DNA from: Flavobacterium flabelliforme
Lineage (GTDB): Bacteria > Bacteroidota > Bacteroidia > Flavobacteriales > Flavobacteriaceae
Direction of reading: 5' to 3'
Assembly (NCBI RefSeq): GCF_017948675.1
Contig: NZ_JAGFBU010000001.1
Span: 1,358,011-1,422,010 of the forward strand
DNA length: 64,000 nucleotides
The position numbers and the translations under genes are program-made. Shown here one piece after another: positions 55,601 to 63,961 of the stretch. How positions within the stretch are numbered: position 1 is the stretch's first letter; every line of letters starts with the position of its first letter. A model generated the notes under the pieces. The model made no database searches, was not told where the DNA came from, and saw only the letters and a list, made by a program, of their open reading frames with translations.

Positions 55601-57165
55601 CTAAAGGGGATGCTGACGTTTTACGTAAAGCGATGGGAAAAAAGCAAAAAGATGTTTTGGATAAAATGAAACCCAAATTTATCAATCAAGCTGCCGCCAA
55701 AGGTCATGCCGAAGATAAATTAGAAAAAATTTGGAAAGACTGGGAAGCCTTTGCGGAATATGCCTTTAACAAATCACACTCGACTTGTTACGCATGGATT
55801 GCGTATCAAACCGCTTATTTAAAAGCCAATTATCCTGCGGAATATATGGCTGCCGTTTTGTCTAATAATATGAGTGATATCAAGCAAGTTTCTTTTTTCA
55901 TGGAGGAATGCAAGCGCATGGGATTGCAAGTTTTAGGACCAGACGTAAATGAGTCTTTTTATAAATTTACGGTAAATGACGATTATGCGGTCCGTTTTGG
56001 AATGGGCGCTATCAAAGGTGTAGGTTCTGGAGCAGTAGCAACTATTGTAGAAAACAGAAAAGATGGTAAATACAAATCTATTTTTGATTTAGCCAAACGA
56101 ATTGATTTGCGTGCCGCCAATAAAAAAGCAATTGAAAACTTGGCTTTAGCGGGTGGTTTTGATTCTTTTGGAAACACAACAAGAGCCCAATATTTTCATG
56201 ATGATGGCGACGGAATTACTTTTTACGAAAAAGCGATTCGATATGGTTCTAAATACCAAGAAAATGAAAATTCATCTCAAGTAAGTTTGTTTGGCGAAAG
56301 CAGCGATGTACAAATTGAGGAACCTGTTGTGCCACCTTGCGAAGACTGGAGTACTATGGAAAAGCTAGCGAAAGAGAAAGAGGTGGTTGGAATCTATATT
56401 TCTGGACATCCTTTGGATGATTTTAAATTTGAAATGAAGTATTTCTGCAATTCTAAATTGGAAGCGCTCAAAAATATGGAAGCTCATGTAGGCAAAACAC
56501 TTGCTTTTGGAGGTATAGTTTCTAATGTACAAAGACGTATTGCTAAAAATGGAAAGGAATGGGCGATTTTTAATCTAGAAGGTTTTGATGAAAGTTTTGA
56601 GTTTAAAATATTTAATGAAGAATACTTAAATTTTCATCGCTATTTACTTCCTAATAATTTTGTTTATTTTAAAATTTTGATAAAAGACGGATGGGTAAAT
56701 AGAGATACAGGTAAAAAATCAGAACCAAGAATGCAATTTACGGATGCAAAACAGTTGCAAGATGTACTAAGTATTTTTGCTAAGAAATTAATTTTACTAT
56801 TGAATATAAATGATTTAGAAGCAGAATTTATTCATAAACTAAGTCGTCTTTTTCAGGAAAACAAAGGAGATAATACGGTTTCTTTTGAAGTGATGGAAAT
56901 CGAAAAAACGAAAAGGCTTGTTGAAGTTGCTGCTCCAGAAATAGAAAATGACGAAGAAGTTTTTGTGGAGGAAAATGAGGATTCTGAAATTGAAGCTGAT
57001 ATTATGACAAATTCAAATGCTATAGTTAAGGCAAAAGTAGAAGAAATTGAGGAGATTAAAGTTGTTACTAAATTAGCAATGCCAAGCAGAAAATTAAAAA
57101 TTAATATTTCTAATGAATTGTTATTAGAATTAGAAAAAATGCAAATAAATTTCAAATTAAATTAA
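52615..57165 (+). CDS. dnaE: DNA polymerase III alpha subunit with N-terminal exonuclease
   Basis: The 1516-residue protein replicates the chromosome. Residues 1 to about 205 are a DnaQ-like 3'-5' exonuclease (FDTETTGLP, then HNATADVEATTRC as the Exo III part). The PHP domain follows (HLHNH, 263-267), then the polymerase core with the catalytic triad in PDIDIDFDDE (Asp689, Asp691, Asp693). The rest covers the finger, beta-binding and OB-fold (GGIVSNVQRRI) regions and ends in an acidic linker. A fused exonuclease removes the need for a separate proofreading subunit in this polypeptide. It has its own promoter box. Confidence 0.95.
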   Translation: MYLIFDTETTGLPKRWGAPISDTDNWPRCIQIAWQLHDDMGKLIEHQDYLVKPEGFNIPYDAERIHGISTELAEAEGISLAEVLEKFNIALGKAKYIVGQNLGFDINIMGCEFYRLGIESQMSSMPILDTCTEVTASLLKLPGGRGGKFKLPTLTELHSFLFNKPFGEAHNATADVEATTRCFLELIRREIFTKEELDVEPGYFKDFQNRNPSEIKLIGLKHINLKAASDKIRQQFGEKQEPAVSKKELSENKKVLVDTQFVHLHNHTQFSVLQSTISIAALVKAAAQQKMPAVAMTDHANLMGAFHFVRDILYHNKAAEAKNKAAIENGEEPTEVTMKPIVGCEFFVCDDHKNKSVKDNGYQIVLLAKTKKGYHNLAKMSSIAYTEGFYYVPRIDRKVIQEFKEDIIVLSGNLYGEIPNKILNIGENQAEEALIWWKNEFKDDFYIEVMRHNQEDENRVNASLVSLARKHDVKIVATNNTFYIDKENSNAHDILLCVRDGEKQTTPIGRGRGYRYGLPNQEYYFKSGDEMKQLFANLPEAISNIAEIVDKIEIYDLAREVLLPKFEIPVEFNDPEDVKDGGVRGENAYLRHLTFEGARRRYAEITEEIQERLDFELLTISNSGYPGYFLIVQDLIAEARSMGVSVGPGRGSAAGSVVAYCLKITNIDPLKYNLLFERFLNPDRVSLPDIDIDFDDEGRSSVMDYVIRKYGSKQVAQIITYGKMATKSAIRDTARVLDLPLFEADKIAKLIPGMMPSKWNLARFLNEKQDVIKKAVRPEEYDKIKELIGLAGEDDLGGETIQQAKVLEGNLRNTGIHACGVIITPSDITNFVPVATAKDSDLYVTQFDNSVVESAGLLKMDFLGLKTLTLIKDTVKLVKYRTGIDLDPDTFPIDDLKTYELFQRGETVGIFQYESPGMQKYMKELKPTVFPDLIAMNALYRPGPIAYIPSFVKRKNGEEEIIYDLDACEELLKDTYGITVYQEQVMLLSQKLADFSKGDADVLRKAMGKKQKDVLDKMKPKFINQAAAKGHAEDKLEKIWKDWEAFAEYAFNKSHSTCYAWIAYQTAYLKANYPAEYMAAVLSNNMSDIKQVSFFMEECKRMGLQVLGPDVNESFYKFTVNDDYAVRFGMGAIKGVGSGAVATIVENRKDGKYKSIFDLAKRIDLRAANKKAIENLALAGGFDSFGNTTRAQYFHDDGDGITFYEKAIRYGSKYQENENSSQVSLFGESSDVQIEEPVVPPCEDWSTMEKLAKEKEVVGIYISGHPLDDFKFEMKYFCNSKLEALKNMEAHVGKTLAFGGIVSNVQRRIAKNGKEWAIFNLEGFDESFEFKIFNEEYLNFHRYLLPNNFVYFKILIKDGWVNRDTGKKSEPRMQFTDAKQLQDVLSIFAKKLILLLNINDLEAEFIHKLSRLFQENKGDNTVSFEVMEIEKTKRLVEVAAPEIENDEEVFVEENEDSEIEADIMTNSNAIVKAKVEEIEEIKVVTKLAMPSRKLKINISNELLLELEKMQINFKLN

Positions 57166-57311
57166 TTTTAAACGCAAATAGCTCTTTTATTTATAGTTGT
57201 AAATGTTAATTTTTTCGACCTAAAGAGCTGATTTTAATATGCATGCATATTAATTTTTTTTTATGTGTGTATTTATTTAGTAAATGCAGATGCGCTATGA
57301 GTGAAATTAAT

Positions 57312-57319
57312 TAAATTTG
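57312..57319 (+). promoter_or_regulatory. TAnnTTTG box for the outer-membrane protein gene
   Basis: TAAATTTG lies 21 bp before ATG 57341. Confidence 0.5.
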
Positions 57320-57340
57320 TGTTAAACAAAAAATAAAATT

Positions 57341-58258
57341 ATGAAAAAGAACCTTTTTTTATTAGGATTTATGGCTTGCTCTTTGACTATGATGGGGCAA
57401 ACTGACAAACAAGAAAGCTGGTATTTTAAATTAGGCGGATCTTACTTTACACAAACTGCAGCTACGGAATTTCCTACAGTAGGTGGTAACGCAGCTTTAA
57501 GTAAAGTGTATGTTGGAGGAAAATTAGTTTCTGAAGAAAGCGTTACTGGATCTTTTGGAGAAGGTTTTAGAACTGGTTTTACAGCAGGTTACCGTTTTAA
57601 TACTCGTTTAGGAGTAGAAATGGGTGTTAACTACTATAATAGTACTGATAAAACTATGGCAAAAACAGTTTCTGATGTGCCAATTACTCCAGCTGGTGTT
57701 TATAATTTTGAATCAGTAGGTCAAATTACTGCTTTTGATTTAGCTCCTGCATTAGTATTGTTTTTAGGAGAGCACAAAGGTTTTGAGCCTTACACAAAAG
57801 TAGGTATTTTAGTGCCTATTCACGGTGATTTAGAAATTACTTCTGATGCGAATGCACCGATAGCTTTTGCTCCATCAGGTGCTCCAACTGCTTTTGGAAA
57901 GATTCACAGCGTTGATAAAGTAAAACCAAATCCAACGGTAGGTTTTATGTCTGCTTTAGGAACATCTTACAAGTTAGGTAAAAATATTTCTGCTTATGCT
58001 GAACTAGAGTATCGTAACTTTACTGTTCATGGTAAAACAAAAGAAACAACTGAGTTTACAATAAACGGTACTGATAGATTAAATACTAGAACTCAAGCAC
58101 AAATTCATACCAATTACCAAGATAAAATTGATGTTAAATCTAATAACGCTGCAACTAATCCAAGTGGTTTAGATTCAACTAAACCAATGGACGAATTAAG
58201 TTCTTATGTTGGTATTTCTGGTTTAGGTTTTACTTTAGGTTTGAAATACAGTCTATAA
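57341..58258 (+). CDS. Outer-membrane beta-barrel protein
   Basis: The 305-residue protein has a signal peptide (cleaved about residue 20, MMGQ) and a barrel with repeated beta strands. It starts WYFKLGGSYFTQ and ends with the aromatic/hydrophobic strand ISGLGFTLGLKYSL, typical of barrels. Long loops with Thr, Asn and Lys lie between strands. It belongs to the small OmpA/OmpW-like barrels, but the ligand is unknown. It has its own promoter box and terminator. Confidence 0.85.
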   Translation: MKKNLFLLGFMACSLTMMGQTDKQESWYFKLGGSYFTQTAATEFPTVGGNAALSKVYVGGKLVSEESVTGSFGEGFRTGFTAGYRFNTRLGVEMGVNYYNSTDKTMAKTVSDVPITPAGVYNFESVGQITAFDLAPALVLFLGEHKGFEPYTKVGILVPIHGDLEITSDANAPIAFAPSGAPTAFGKIHSVDKVKPNPTVGFMSALGTSYKLGKNISAYAELEYRNFTVHGKTKETTEFTINGTDRLNTRTQAQIHTNYQDKIDVKSNNAATNPSGLDSTKPMDELSSYVGISGLGFTLGLKYSL

Positions 58259-58286
58259 TCTAATACTTTTTTTAAACAATATATTT

Positions 58287-58312
58287 AAGAGGTTGTCTTT
58301 TGGCAACCTCTT
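58287..58312 (+). terminator. Terminator of the outer-membrane protein gene
   Basis: AAGAGGTTG (58287-58295) pairs with CAACCTCTT (58304-58312), followed by a T run. Repeat A copy 2 begins 7 bp later. Confidence 0.88.
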
Positions 58313-58318
58313 TTTTTT

Positions 58319-58405
58319 AGCCCTGATCGAAGCGGCATCCTTTTAGTATCTTGTTGCGAGGAACAAGCAATAAGAGACTAAAAGATATAGCGTAGAGCAG
58401 GAATA
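58319..58405 (+). repeat. Dispersed repeat A, copy 2 (conserved flanks, variable hairpin)
   Basis: Flanks AGCCCTGATCGAAGCGGCATC and GATATAGCGTAGAGCAGGAA match copy 1 at 18185-18253. Inside, CTTTTAGT pairs with ACTAAAAG and CTTGTT with AACAAG, different from copy 1's stem. Confidence 0.75.
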
Positions 58406-58513
58406 TCTACTAATTTTGAATAATTAGATTTAAAAAACATTTTTTATAAAGAATGACAATACACTTATAATCAAAACTAATTTTTAAATAGTGTTTGATT
58501 TGTTTTTAATTTC

Positions 58514-58521
58514 TAAATTTG
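58514..58521 (+). promoter_or_regulatory. TAnnTTTG box for trxA
   Basis: TAAATTTG lies 51 bp before ATG 58573, with TTTG 16 nt upstream. Confidence 0.5.
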
Positions 58522-58572
58522 TATCCAAGTTCTGAACACGCTCAGGACTTTTAAAATCTAAAAAAAAACAAT

Positions 58573-58890
58573 ATGGCATTAGCAATAACAGATGCTACTT
58601 TTGAAGAAGTAGTTTTGAAATCAGACAAACCAGTAATGGTAGATTTTTGGGCAGCATGGTGTGGACCTTGTAGAATGGTTGGTCCAATCATTGACGAATT
58701 GAGTACTGAATACGAAGGTAAAGTAGTAATTGGGAAAGTAGATGTTGATGCAAACCAAGAATTTGCTGCAAAATACGGAGTGAGAAACATACCAACAGTA
58801 TTGGTTTTTCATAACGGAGAAGTAGTAGGGAAACAAGTAGGAGTTGCTCCTAAACAAACTTACGCAGATAGTTTAGACGCTTTGTTGTAA
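58573..58890 (+). CDS. trxA: Thioredoxin
   Basis: The 105-residue protein has the active site WCGPC (Cys30, Cys33) and the cis-Pro loop NIPTVLVF, all standard for thioredoxin. It is a cytoplasmic disulfide reductase. It lies 82 bp before the broken aminopeptidase gene, probably unconnected. Confidence 0.96.
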   Translation: MALAITDATFEEVVLKSDKPVMVDFWAAWCGPCRMVGPIIDELSTEYEGKVVIGKVDVDANQEFAAKYGVRNIPTVLVFHNGEVVGKQVGVAPKQTYADSLDALL

Positions 58891-58972
58891 TCGGTAGATT
58901 ATAATTTATATAGAAAGGTTTGGCGAAAGTCAAGCCTTTTCTTATTTTTAACCCACACCAATCTCTGTTGTA

Positions 58973-61542
58973 ATGAAAATCAATTTGTTTGTATTGTGTT
59001 TTGTTTTAGTATTTTATTCCTGTCAATCGGTTAAGAAAACTACTGTAACTTTAGAAACTGGAATTTCTAAAGAACTAGCAACTTATCGCAAGAGCCAAGT
59101 ATCTGCAGTTTCTTATGATTTAGCATTTGCTATTCCGAAAGAGAAAGAAAGCCCTATTCTATCGCATCTTGTTTTAAATTTAAATCTTACCAATACTCAG
59201 CAGTCTTTGTATTTAGATTTTAATGAAAAGAAAGAAAATCTAAAATCAGTTGTAGTCAATGGAAAAACAGTTACTATTATTCACGAAAAGAGCATTTGAT
59301 TATAGCTAAAGAGTTTTTGGTAAAAGGTAAAAACAGGGTTGAGGTTGATTTTATAGCAGGAGAATTATCCTTAAATAGAAACGATGATTTTTTATACACT
59401 TTATTGGTTCCAGATAGAGCAAGTACTTTATTTCCGTGTTTTGATCAGCCTGATATCAAAGCTACTTACACACTTTCTATAACGGCACCTAAAGGTTGGT
59501 CTGTTCTAGCTGGCGCTCCGCTAATCAATAAAATCGAGAAAGGAGATTTTGAGCAATACCAGTTTGGTAAATCCGATAGCATGAGCACATACTTATTTTC
59601 TTTTGTCGCTGGTGAATTTAAAAGTATTTCTCAGAATTTAGATAATTTTCCGATGACTATGTTGTATCGAGAAAGTAATAACGAAAAAATTAGCGAGAGT
59701 ACCGATGCTATTTTTACTTTGCACCGACAAGCGATTTCCTTTTTAGAAAAATATACCCAACATCCTTTTCCATTCCAAAAAATGGATTTTGCTACAATTC
59801 CTGTATTTCAATATGGCGGAATGGAGCATGTAGGAGCGATTCAATATAGAGAATCGAAATTGTTTTTAGACAACAGCGCAACAGACAGCGAAAAATTAAG
59901 TAGAGGAAAGCTTATTGCCCATGAAAGTTCACACATGTGGTTTGGCGATTTGGTCACTATGAAATGGTTTAATGATGTCTGGATGAAGGAAGTGTTTGCT
60001 AATTTTATGGCCGATAAAATAATGAATCCAGCTTTTCCAAAAATCAATCACAAGTTGCAGTTTTTGGCAACACATTACTCTAGTGCGTATGACGAAGATC
60101 GAACCAAAGGAACGCATCCTATTCGTCAGAACTTAGCGAATCTTAAAGATGCAGGTTCTCTTTATGGAAACATCATTTATAATAAAGCTCCTATTATGAT
60201 GCGACAATTAGAAGCAACGATGGGAAAAGAAGTATTTCAAAAAGGAATTCAGAAATACATACAGAAATATGCAAACTCAAATGCAGATTGGGAAAATTTA
60301 GTAGCGATATTAGACAAGGAAACTCCAATTGATATAAAAAAATGGAGTGATGTTTGGGTAAATCAGTCGGGTAGAGCTTTATTTAAGGATCAAATTGAAT
60401 ATGGTGAAACTGGTGAGATAAAGAATTTCTTAATTGAGCAACAAGCCGAAGACGGTTCGCAGAACGTATGGCCACAAATTTTTGAAATTGGATTGATTTA
60501 TCCTGATACTATCAAAACTATTAAGGTGAATGTAAAAGATCGGATTACAAATGTTGCTGAAGCAATTGGTATGATAAAACCAGTCTCTATTATTTACAAT
60601 TATGACGGTTTAGGTTATGGTGTTTTTCCAGTTGATACTAAAAATATTGATGCAATTCAAAATACAAAGGACGAAGTAGCTAGAGCTTATAGTTATATTA
60701 ATGTCTATGAAACTACATTAATTGGCAAAATCAAACCATTAATAGCTTTTGATAGTTTTTCAAAAGCAATTGCGGTAGAGGAAAATGAGTTAATTGTGAA
60801 GTTGTTGTCCAATCAGTTGAGTACATTGTTTTGGGATTTTCTAACTGTAAAGCAACAATATAAAGCGCAAGTAGAATTAGAAGCAATAATTTGCAACAGA
60901 TTGCAAGCTGATTTACCTTCGAATATCAAAAAGACATTATTTGGTTTGTTTGAAAATGTCGCTTACTCTAAATCAGGTAAAGAAAAATTATATCAAATTT
61001 GGAATAAAGAAGTTAACATTCCAAATCTGAAGTTAAACGAAGACGATTACACTAATTTGGCTATGGATTTAGCAATATATCAGTATGATAAATCAGATGC
61101 TATATTGTATAAAACGAGACAAGCAATAACAAGCTCGGATAAACAAAAACGTTTTGATTTTCTTCTTCCCTCATTGTCTAATGATGTAACTGTTAGAGAT
61201 TCTTTTATGCAATCACTCAAACTGCAAAAGAATAGAGAAAAAGAAGCTTGGGTACAAATAGCTTTGGCAAATATTCATCATCCATTGCGTCAGGATAGTT
61301 CAAAAAAATATTTAAAAGAGTGTTTAGATTTAATAGAAGAAGTACAACTTACAGGAGATATATTTTTTCCAAAAGGTTGGTTGGTTAACAGTGTGGGTAA
61401 ATATTCCTCTTTAGAAGCTTTCCAAATCGTAAGTGATTTTTTGAAAGAAAACCCTAATTTCAGTCCAATTCTAAAGAGAAAATTATTGCAGGCGACTGAT
61501 AATTTAGCGCGTGCTCAGGAAATTAAAAAGGAAATAGAATGA
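58973..61542 (+). pseudogene. M1-family aminopeptidase, split by one frameshift
   Basis: Two adjacent frames form one M1 metallopeptidase of about 855 residues. The first (58973-59299) has the lipobox VFYSC and an N-terminal beta part. The second (from 59296) continues from the same domain into DFIAGELSLNRNDDFLYTL, GGMEH (GAMEN-like), the zinc motif HESSH and the downstream Glu in WMKEVFANF. The two overlap by 4 nt near 59296 because one base is missing around 59290-59296. It may be a true mutation or a sequencing error. If real, only a truncated product with the active site but without the lipobox could be made from an internal start. DUF58 follows with a 4-bp overlap. Confidence 0.8.
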
Positions 61543-62477
61543 AAATCGAATCCCAAATAGAGAAAATCTCCAGTTTTCAACATCTAGAATTATTAGCAAA
61601 TCAAGTGGTCGAAGGCTTTATTTCAGGAATGCATAAAAGTCCCTTTCATGGCTTTTCTGCTGAATTTGCGGAGCATAAAGTGTATAATGTTGGCGAAAGC
61701 ACCAAACATATTGATTGGAAGCTTTTTGCCAAAACGGATCGCCTGTATGCCAAACGCTTTGAGGAAGAGACCAATTTACGATGTCATATTATTATTGATA
61801 ACTCATCGTCAATGCATTATCCAAAGCTAAAAGAAAATCAAAATTTTTTTGAGAACAAAATAGGGTTCTCAGTATTAGCTTCTGCAGTTTTAATGAATTT
61901 ATTAAAAAAGCAACGTGATGCAATTGGACTTAGTGTTTTCTCGGATCAATATGAATACTATGCGCCTGAAAAAGGGAGTGATCGCCATCATAGAATGATA
62001 TTAAATGCATTAGAAAACCTGCTTAAAAAGCCTTTTAATCATAAAATGACACATACTACTACCTTTTTGCATCAAATAGCCGAGAAGATTCACCGACGCT
62101 CTATGATTATTTTATTTACGGATATGTTTCAGTCAGGAACTAACGCGGTACAAGACGAAGCGTTGTTTAGCGCTTTGCAACATTTAAAACATAATAAACA
62201 CAAAGTTGTTTTATTTCACGTTATAGATGCTAAAACGGAGCGAAGTTTTGACTTTGATAATGCACCAAGAAAGTTTATTGATGTAGAAACCTCAGAAGAA
62301 GTAGCTGTTTTTGCCGATAATGTGAAGGAAGAATACGAAAAAGAGGTGGAAAAATACTTTAAAAAGTTAGCTTTAACCTGTTCTCAGAATAGAATTAAGT
62401 ACATTCCTGTTAGTGTAGAGGAAAGTTTTGAAAAAATAATGACGACATACTTAGTTGAAAAACAAAACTTTGGCTAA
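61539..62477 (+). CDS. DUF58-domain protein (vWA-like)
   Basis: The 312-residue protein has the DUF58 pattern: VEGFISGMHKSPFHGFSAEFAEH, then the block HIDWKLFAKTDRLYAKRFEEE and the MIDAS-like IIIDNSSSMHY. DUF58 proteins often pair with MoxR ATPases, but no such gene is seen here. Its ATG overlaps the end of the aminopeptidase frame by 4 bp, so translation is linked to it. The function is unknown. Confidence 0.88.
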   Translation: MKIESQIEKISSFQHLELLANQVVEGFISGMHKSPFHGFSAEFAEHKVYNVGESTKHIDWKLFAKTDRLYAKRFEEETNLRCHIIIDNSSSMHYPKLKENQNFFENKIGFSVLASAVLMNLLKKQRDAIGLSVFSDQYEYYAPEKGSDRHHRMILNALENLLKKPFNHKMTHTTTFLHQIAEKIHRRSMIILFTDMFQSGTNAVQDEALFSALQHLKHNKHKVVLFHVIDAKTERSFDFDNAPRKFIDVETSEEVAVFADNVKEEYEKEVEKYFKKLALTCSQNRIKYIPVSVEESFEKIMTTYLVEKQNFG

Positions 62478-62515
62478 AACATTAAAAATTTATTAATTAT
62501 TTTTTAAAAAAAGGC

Positions 62516-62545
62516 TTGCGTAAACGGAAATCTATTGTATCTTTG
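62516..62545 (+). promoter_or_regulatory. Consensus promoter for tRNA-Asp
   Basis: TTG (62516-62518), exactly 19 nt, then TATCTTTG (62538-62545), 18 bp before the tRNA. The same arrangement ends the window at 63962-63991. Confidence 0.8.
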
Positions 62546-62563
62546 CCACCGCAATAACGCAGA

Positions 62564-62637
62564 GGTTTGGTAGTTCAGTTGGTTAGAATACATGCCTGTC
62601 ACGCATGGGGTCGCGGGTTCGAGTCCCGTCCAGACCG
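62564..62637 (+). tRNA. tRNA-Asp (anticodon GTC), copy 1
   Basis: Acceptor GGTTTGG pairs with CCAGACC, with the anticodon loop CTGTCAC holding GTC, and the T loop GGTTCGAGTCC. The discriminator is G and CCA is not encoded. Confidence 0.96.
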
Positions 62638-62648
62638 CAATATTGGGG

Positions 62649-62674
62649 AAAGCCTTTCGTAACAGAAAGGCTTT
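62649..62674 (+). terminator. Terminator after tRNA-Asp copy 1
   Basis: AAAGCCTTTC (62649-62658) pairs with GAAAGGCTTT (62665-62674), followed by T residues. Confidence 0.9.
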
Positions 62675-62712
62675 TTTGCCCCATAAGGTTTTTAACGTTA
62701 GTTGTGTTGTTT

Positions 62713-62790
62713 GCTACGAATTTGTAACTCGTAGCGGGTTTAGTAGTTAGACCAATGAAAAGCTTTTCGCTTCGGCGAATAGCTTTTTTG
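62713..62790. other. Two hairpins between the tRNA-Asp copies
   Basis: GCTACGA (about 62713) pairs with TCGTAGC (about 62734), and AAAAGCTTTTCG (62758-62769) pairs with CGAATAGCTTTT with T runs. No gene is seen. Confidence 0.55.
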
Positions 62791-62873
62791 ATTAAAAAGA
62801 AGGGAATTCGATTTTGTAGTAATATAATTTAACAAAATTCAAATTTCAAAAAAAATATAAGTTAAATAATGTT

Positions 62874-62950
62874 GGTTTGGTAGTTCAGTTGGTTAGAATA
62901 CATGCCTGTCACGCATGGGGTCGCGGGTTCGAGTCCCGTCCAGACCGCCA
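62874..62950 (+). tRNA. tRNA-Asp (anticodon GTC), copy 2
   Basis: Identical to copy 1 over the 74-nt tRNA body (62874-62947), and here CCA follows the discriminator (62948-62950). No clear TAnnTTTG box lies upstream. Confidence 0.95.
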
Positions 62951-62955
62951 ATATT

Positions 62956-62987
62956 AAAAAAGTCTTTCGTAACAGAAAGACTTTTTT
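62956..62987 (+). terminator. Terminator after tRNA-Asp copy 2
   Basis: AAAAAAGTCTTTC pairs with GAAAGACTTTTTT (62956-62968 with 62975-62987). The loop and stem match copy 1 except for a compensated base pair. Confidence 0.9.
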
Positions 62988-63106
62988 TGTTTAATATATT
63001 TCTATCAAATGTTGAAATTTAATCATTGCACTTGCTATTTACTCTTTTAGAGTGAAAGTGGTTATTTCGATTTCTAAAAATCGATATTCTTTAAATTAAT
63101 TTAAAA

Positions 63107-63158
63107 AAATCCTCAAATTCGAGATTACTATCTATTATTTTATCATTCTTGAGGATTT
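63107..63158. other. Inverted repeat in the terminal gene-free region
   Basis: AAATCCTCAA (63107-63116) pairs with TTGAGGATTT (63149-63158). Another short palindrome, AGAAAGTATACTTTCT, lies at 63203-63218. Confidence 0.5.
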
Positions 63159-63258
63159 AGTTTGTCGAATCGTGATTAACGGCAATTTTCAGTTGGGATT
63201 TTAGAAAGTATACTTTCTTTAAAAGCCATTCGTTTCGATTGATTTCCTTTTGGCGTTT

Positions 63259-63315
63259 CCCATTCTAAAAAAGAGGCTATATCCGAGTTCGGTTATAGCC
63301 TCTTTTTAGAATGGG
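63259..63315. terminator. Long hairpin beside repeat B2
   Basis: CCCATTCTAAAAAAGAGGCTATA (63259-63281, in parts) pairs with TATAGCCTCTTTTTAGAATGGG (63294-63315) with one bulge. It is terminator-like but no gene lies just upstream. Confidence 0.6.
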
Positions 63316-63397
63316 TCGGGCTTTTCGCTTCAAGTCCTCGTCAAGTTCCGTTATACTTCACTTGACTGTGGGCTTTACACTGCCATCCCTAACGCGG
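63315..63397 (+). repeat. Dispersed repeat B, copy 2 (conserved flanks, variable hairpin)
   Basis: GTCGGGCTTTTCGCTTCAA (17 of 19 as in copy 1) and the end CTGCCATCCCTAACGCG. The inner stem is GTCAAGT/ACTTGAC (63340-63346 with 63360-63366), unlike copy 1. Confidence 0.7.
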
Positions 63398-63483
63398 TTT
63401 TGTTTTTCTCAGACGTTTAGAAGAGGTTAGGCGTAACAAACAATTTACTATTCTAGATCACAGTCTGCTCAATAGGATTACTA

Positions 63484-63772
63484 TACCTATATATAGGTAA
63501 GAAAAAAAATACCTACCTATATATAGGTGTAAAAAAACAGCAGTTTTATAAATGGTAGTATTGCTTTACCTATATATAAGACAACAATAGCAATCCTAGC
63601 GCGATATTATATTGACATTTGATTGTGCTAAAGAAGAAACTCCTGCTTATATATAGGTGTCAAAACAGTATTAATGTAAATTCTAGTGCCATTTTACCTA
63701 TATAAGACAAGAATAGCAATAATTAAAGAAGATAGAAGCCTTTAAAATGATTTACCTATTATATAATAGGTA
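63484..63772. repeat. Array of ACCTATATATAGGT-type palindromes
   Basis: TACCTATATATAGGTA at 63484-63499 and ACCTATATATAGGT at 63515-63528 are perfect palindromes. ACCTATATATAAG (63568-63580) and its exact reverse complement (63646-63658) follow, then ACCTATATAAG (63696-63706) and a 20-bp palindrome with TATTATATAATA centre (63753-63772). Segments around 63515-63595 and 63645-63721 are diverged tandem copies about 129 bp apart. No gene is visible here. Confidence 0.75.
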
Positions 63773-63961
63773 GCTTTAAGTAAGATTACAAAGAGCAAAT
63801 GTTATGTACAAAGCCAATAAAAGGGGATAAAACCCTTTTTTAGATTGCATTTAGAAGAGTGGAGTAGTTGTTTAGAAAAAAAATATCGCATTCAAAAATC
63901 AGATTTTCAGCTCTTTAAATAAAACGGCAATAAAAAGTTAAAAAAAAGTGATTAAAAAAGC

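Noticed and set aside
58973..59299. A separate 108-residue lipoprotein gene.
   Set aside because: It is the N-terminal part of the M1 aminopeptidase that continues in the next frame, not an independent gene.
59285..59300. Programmed ribosomal frameshift in the aminopeptidase gene.
   Set aside because: No slippery heptamer with a strong downstream structure is evident, and a simple deletion or sequence error explains it.
62874..62950. The second tRNA-Asp as an assembly artefact.
   Set aside because: The flanks differ, the terminator stem has a compensated change, and one copy encodes CCA, so it is a real duplicate.
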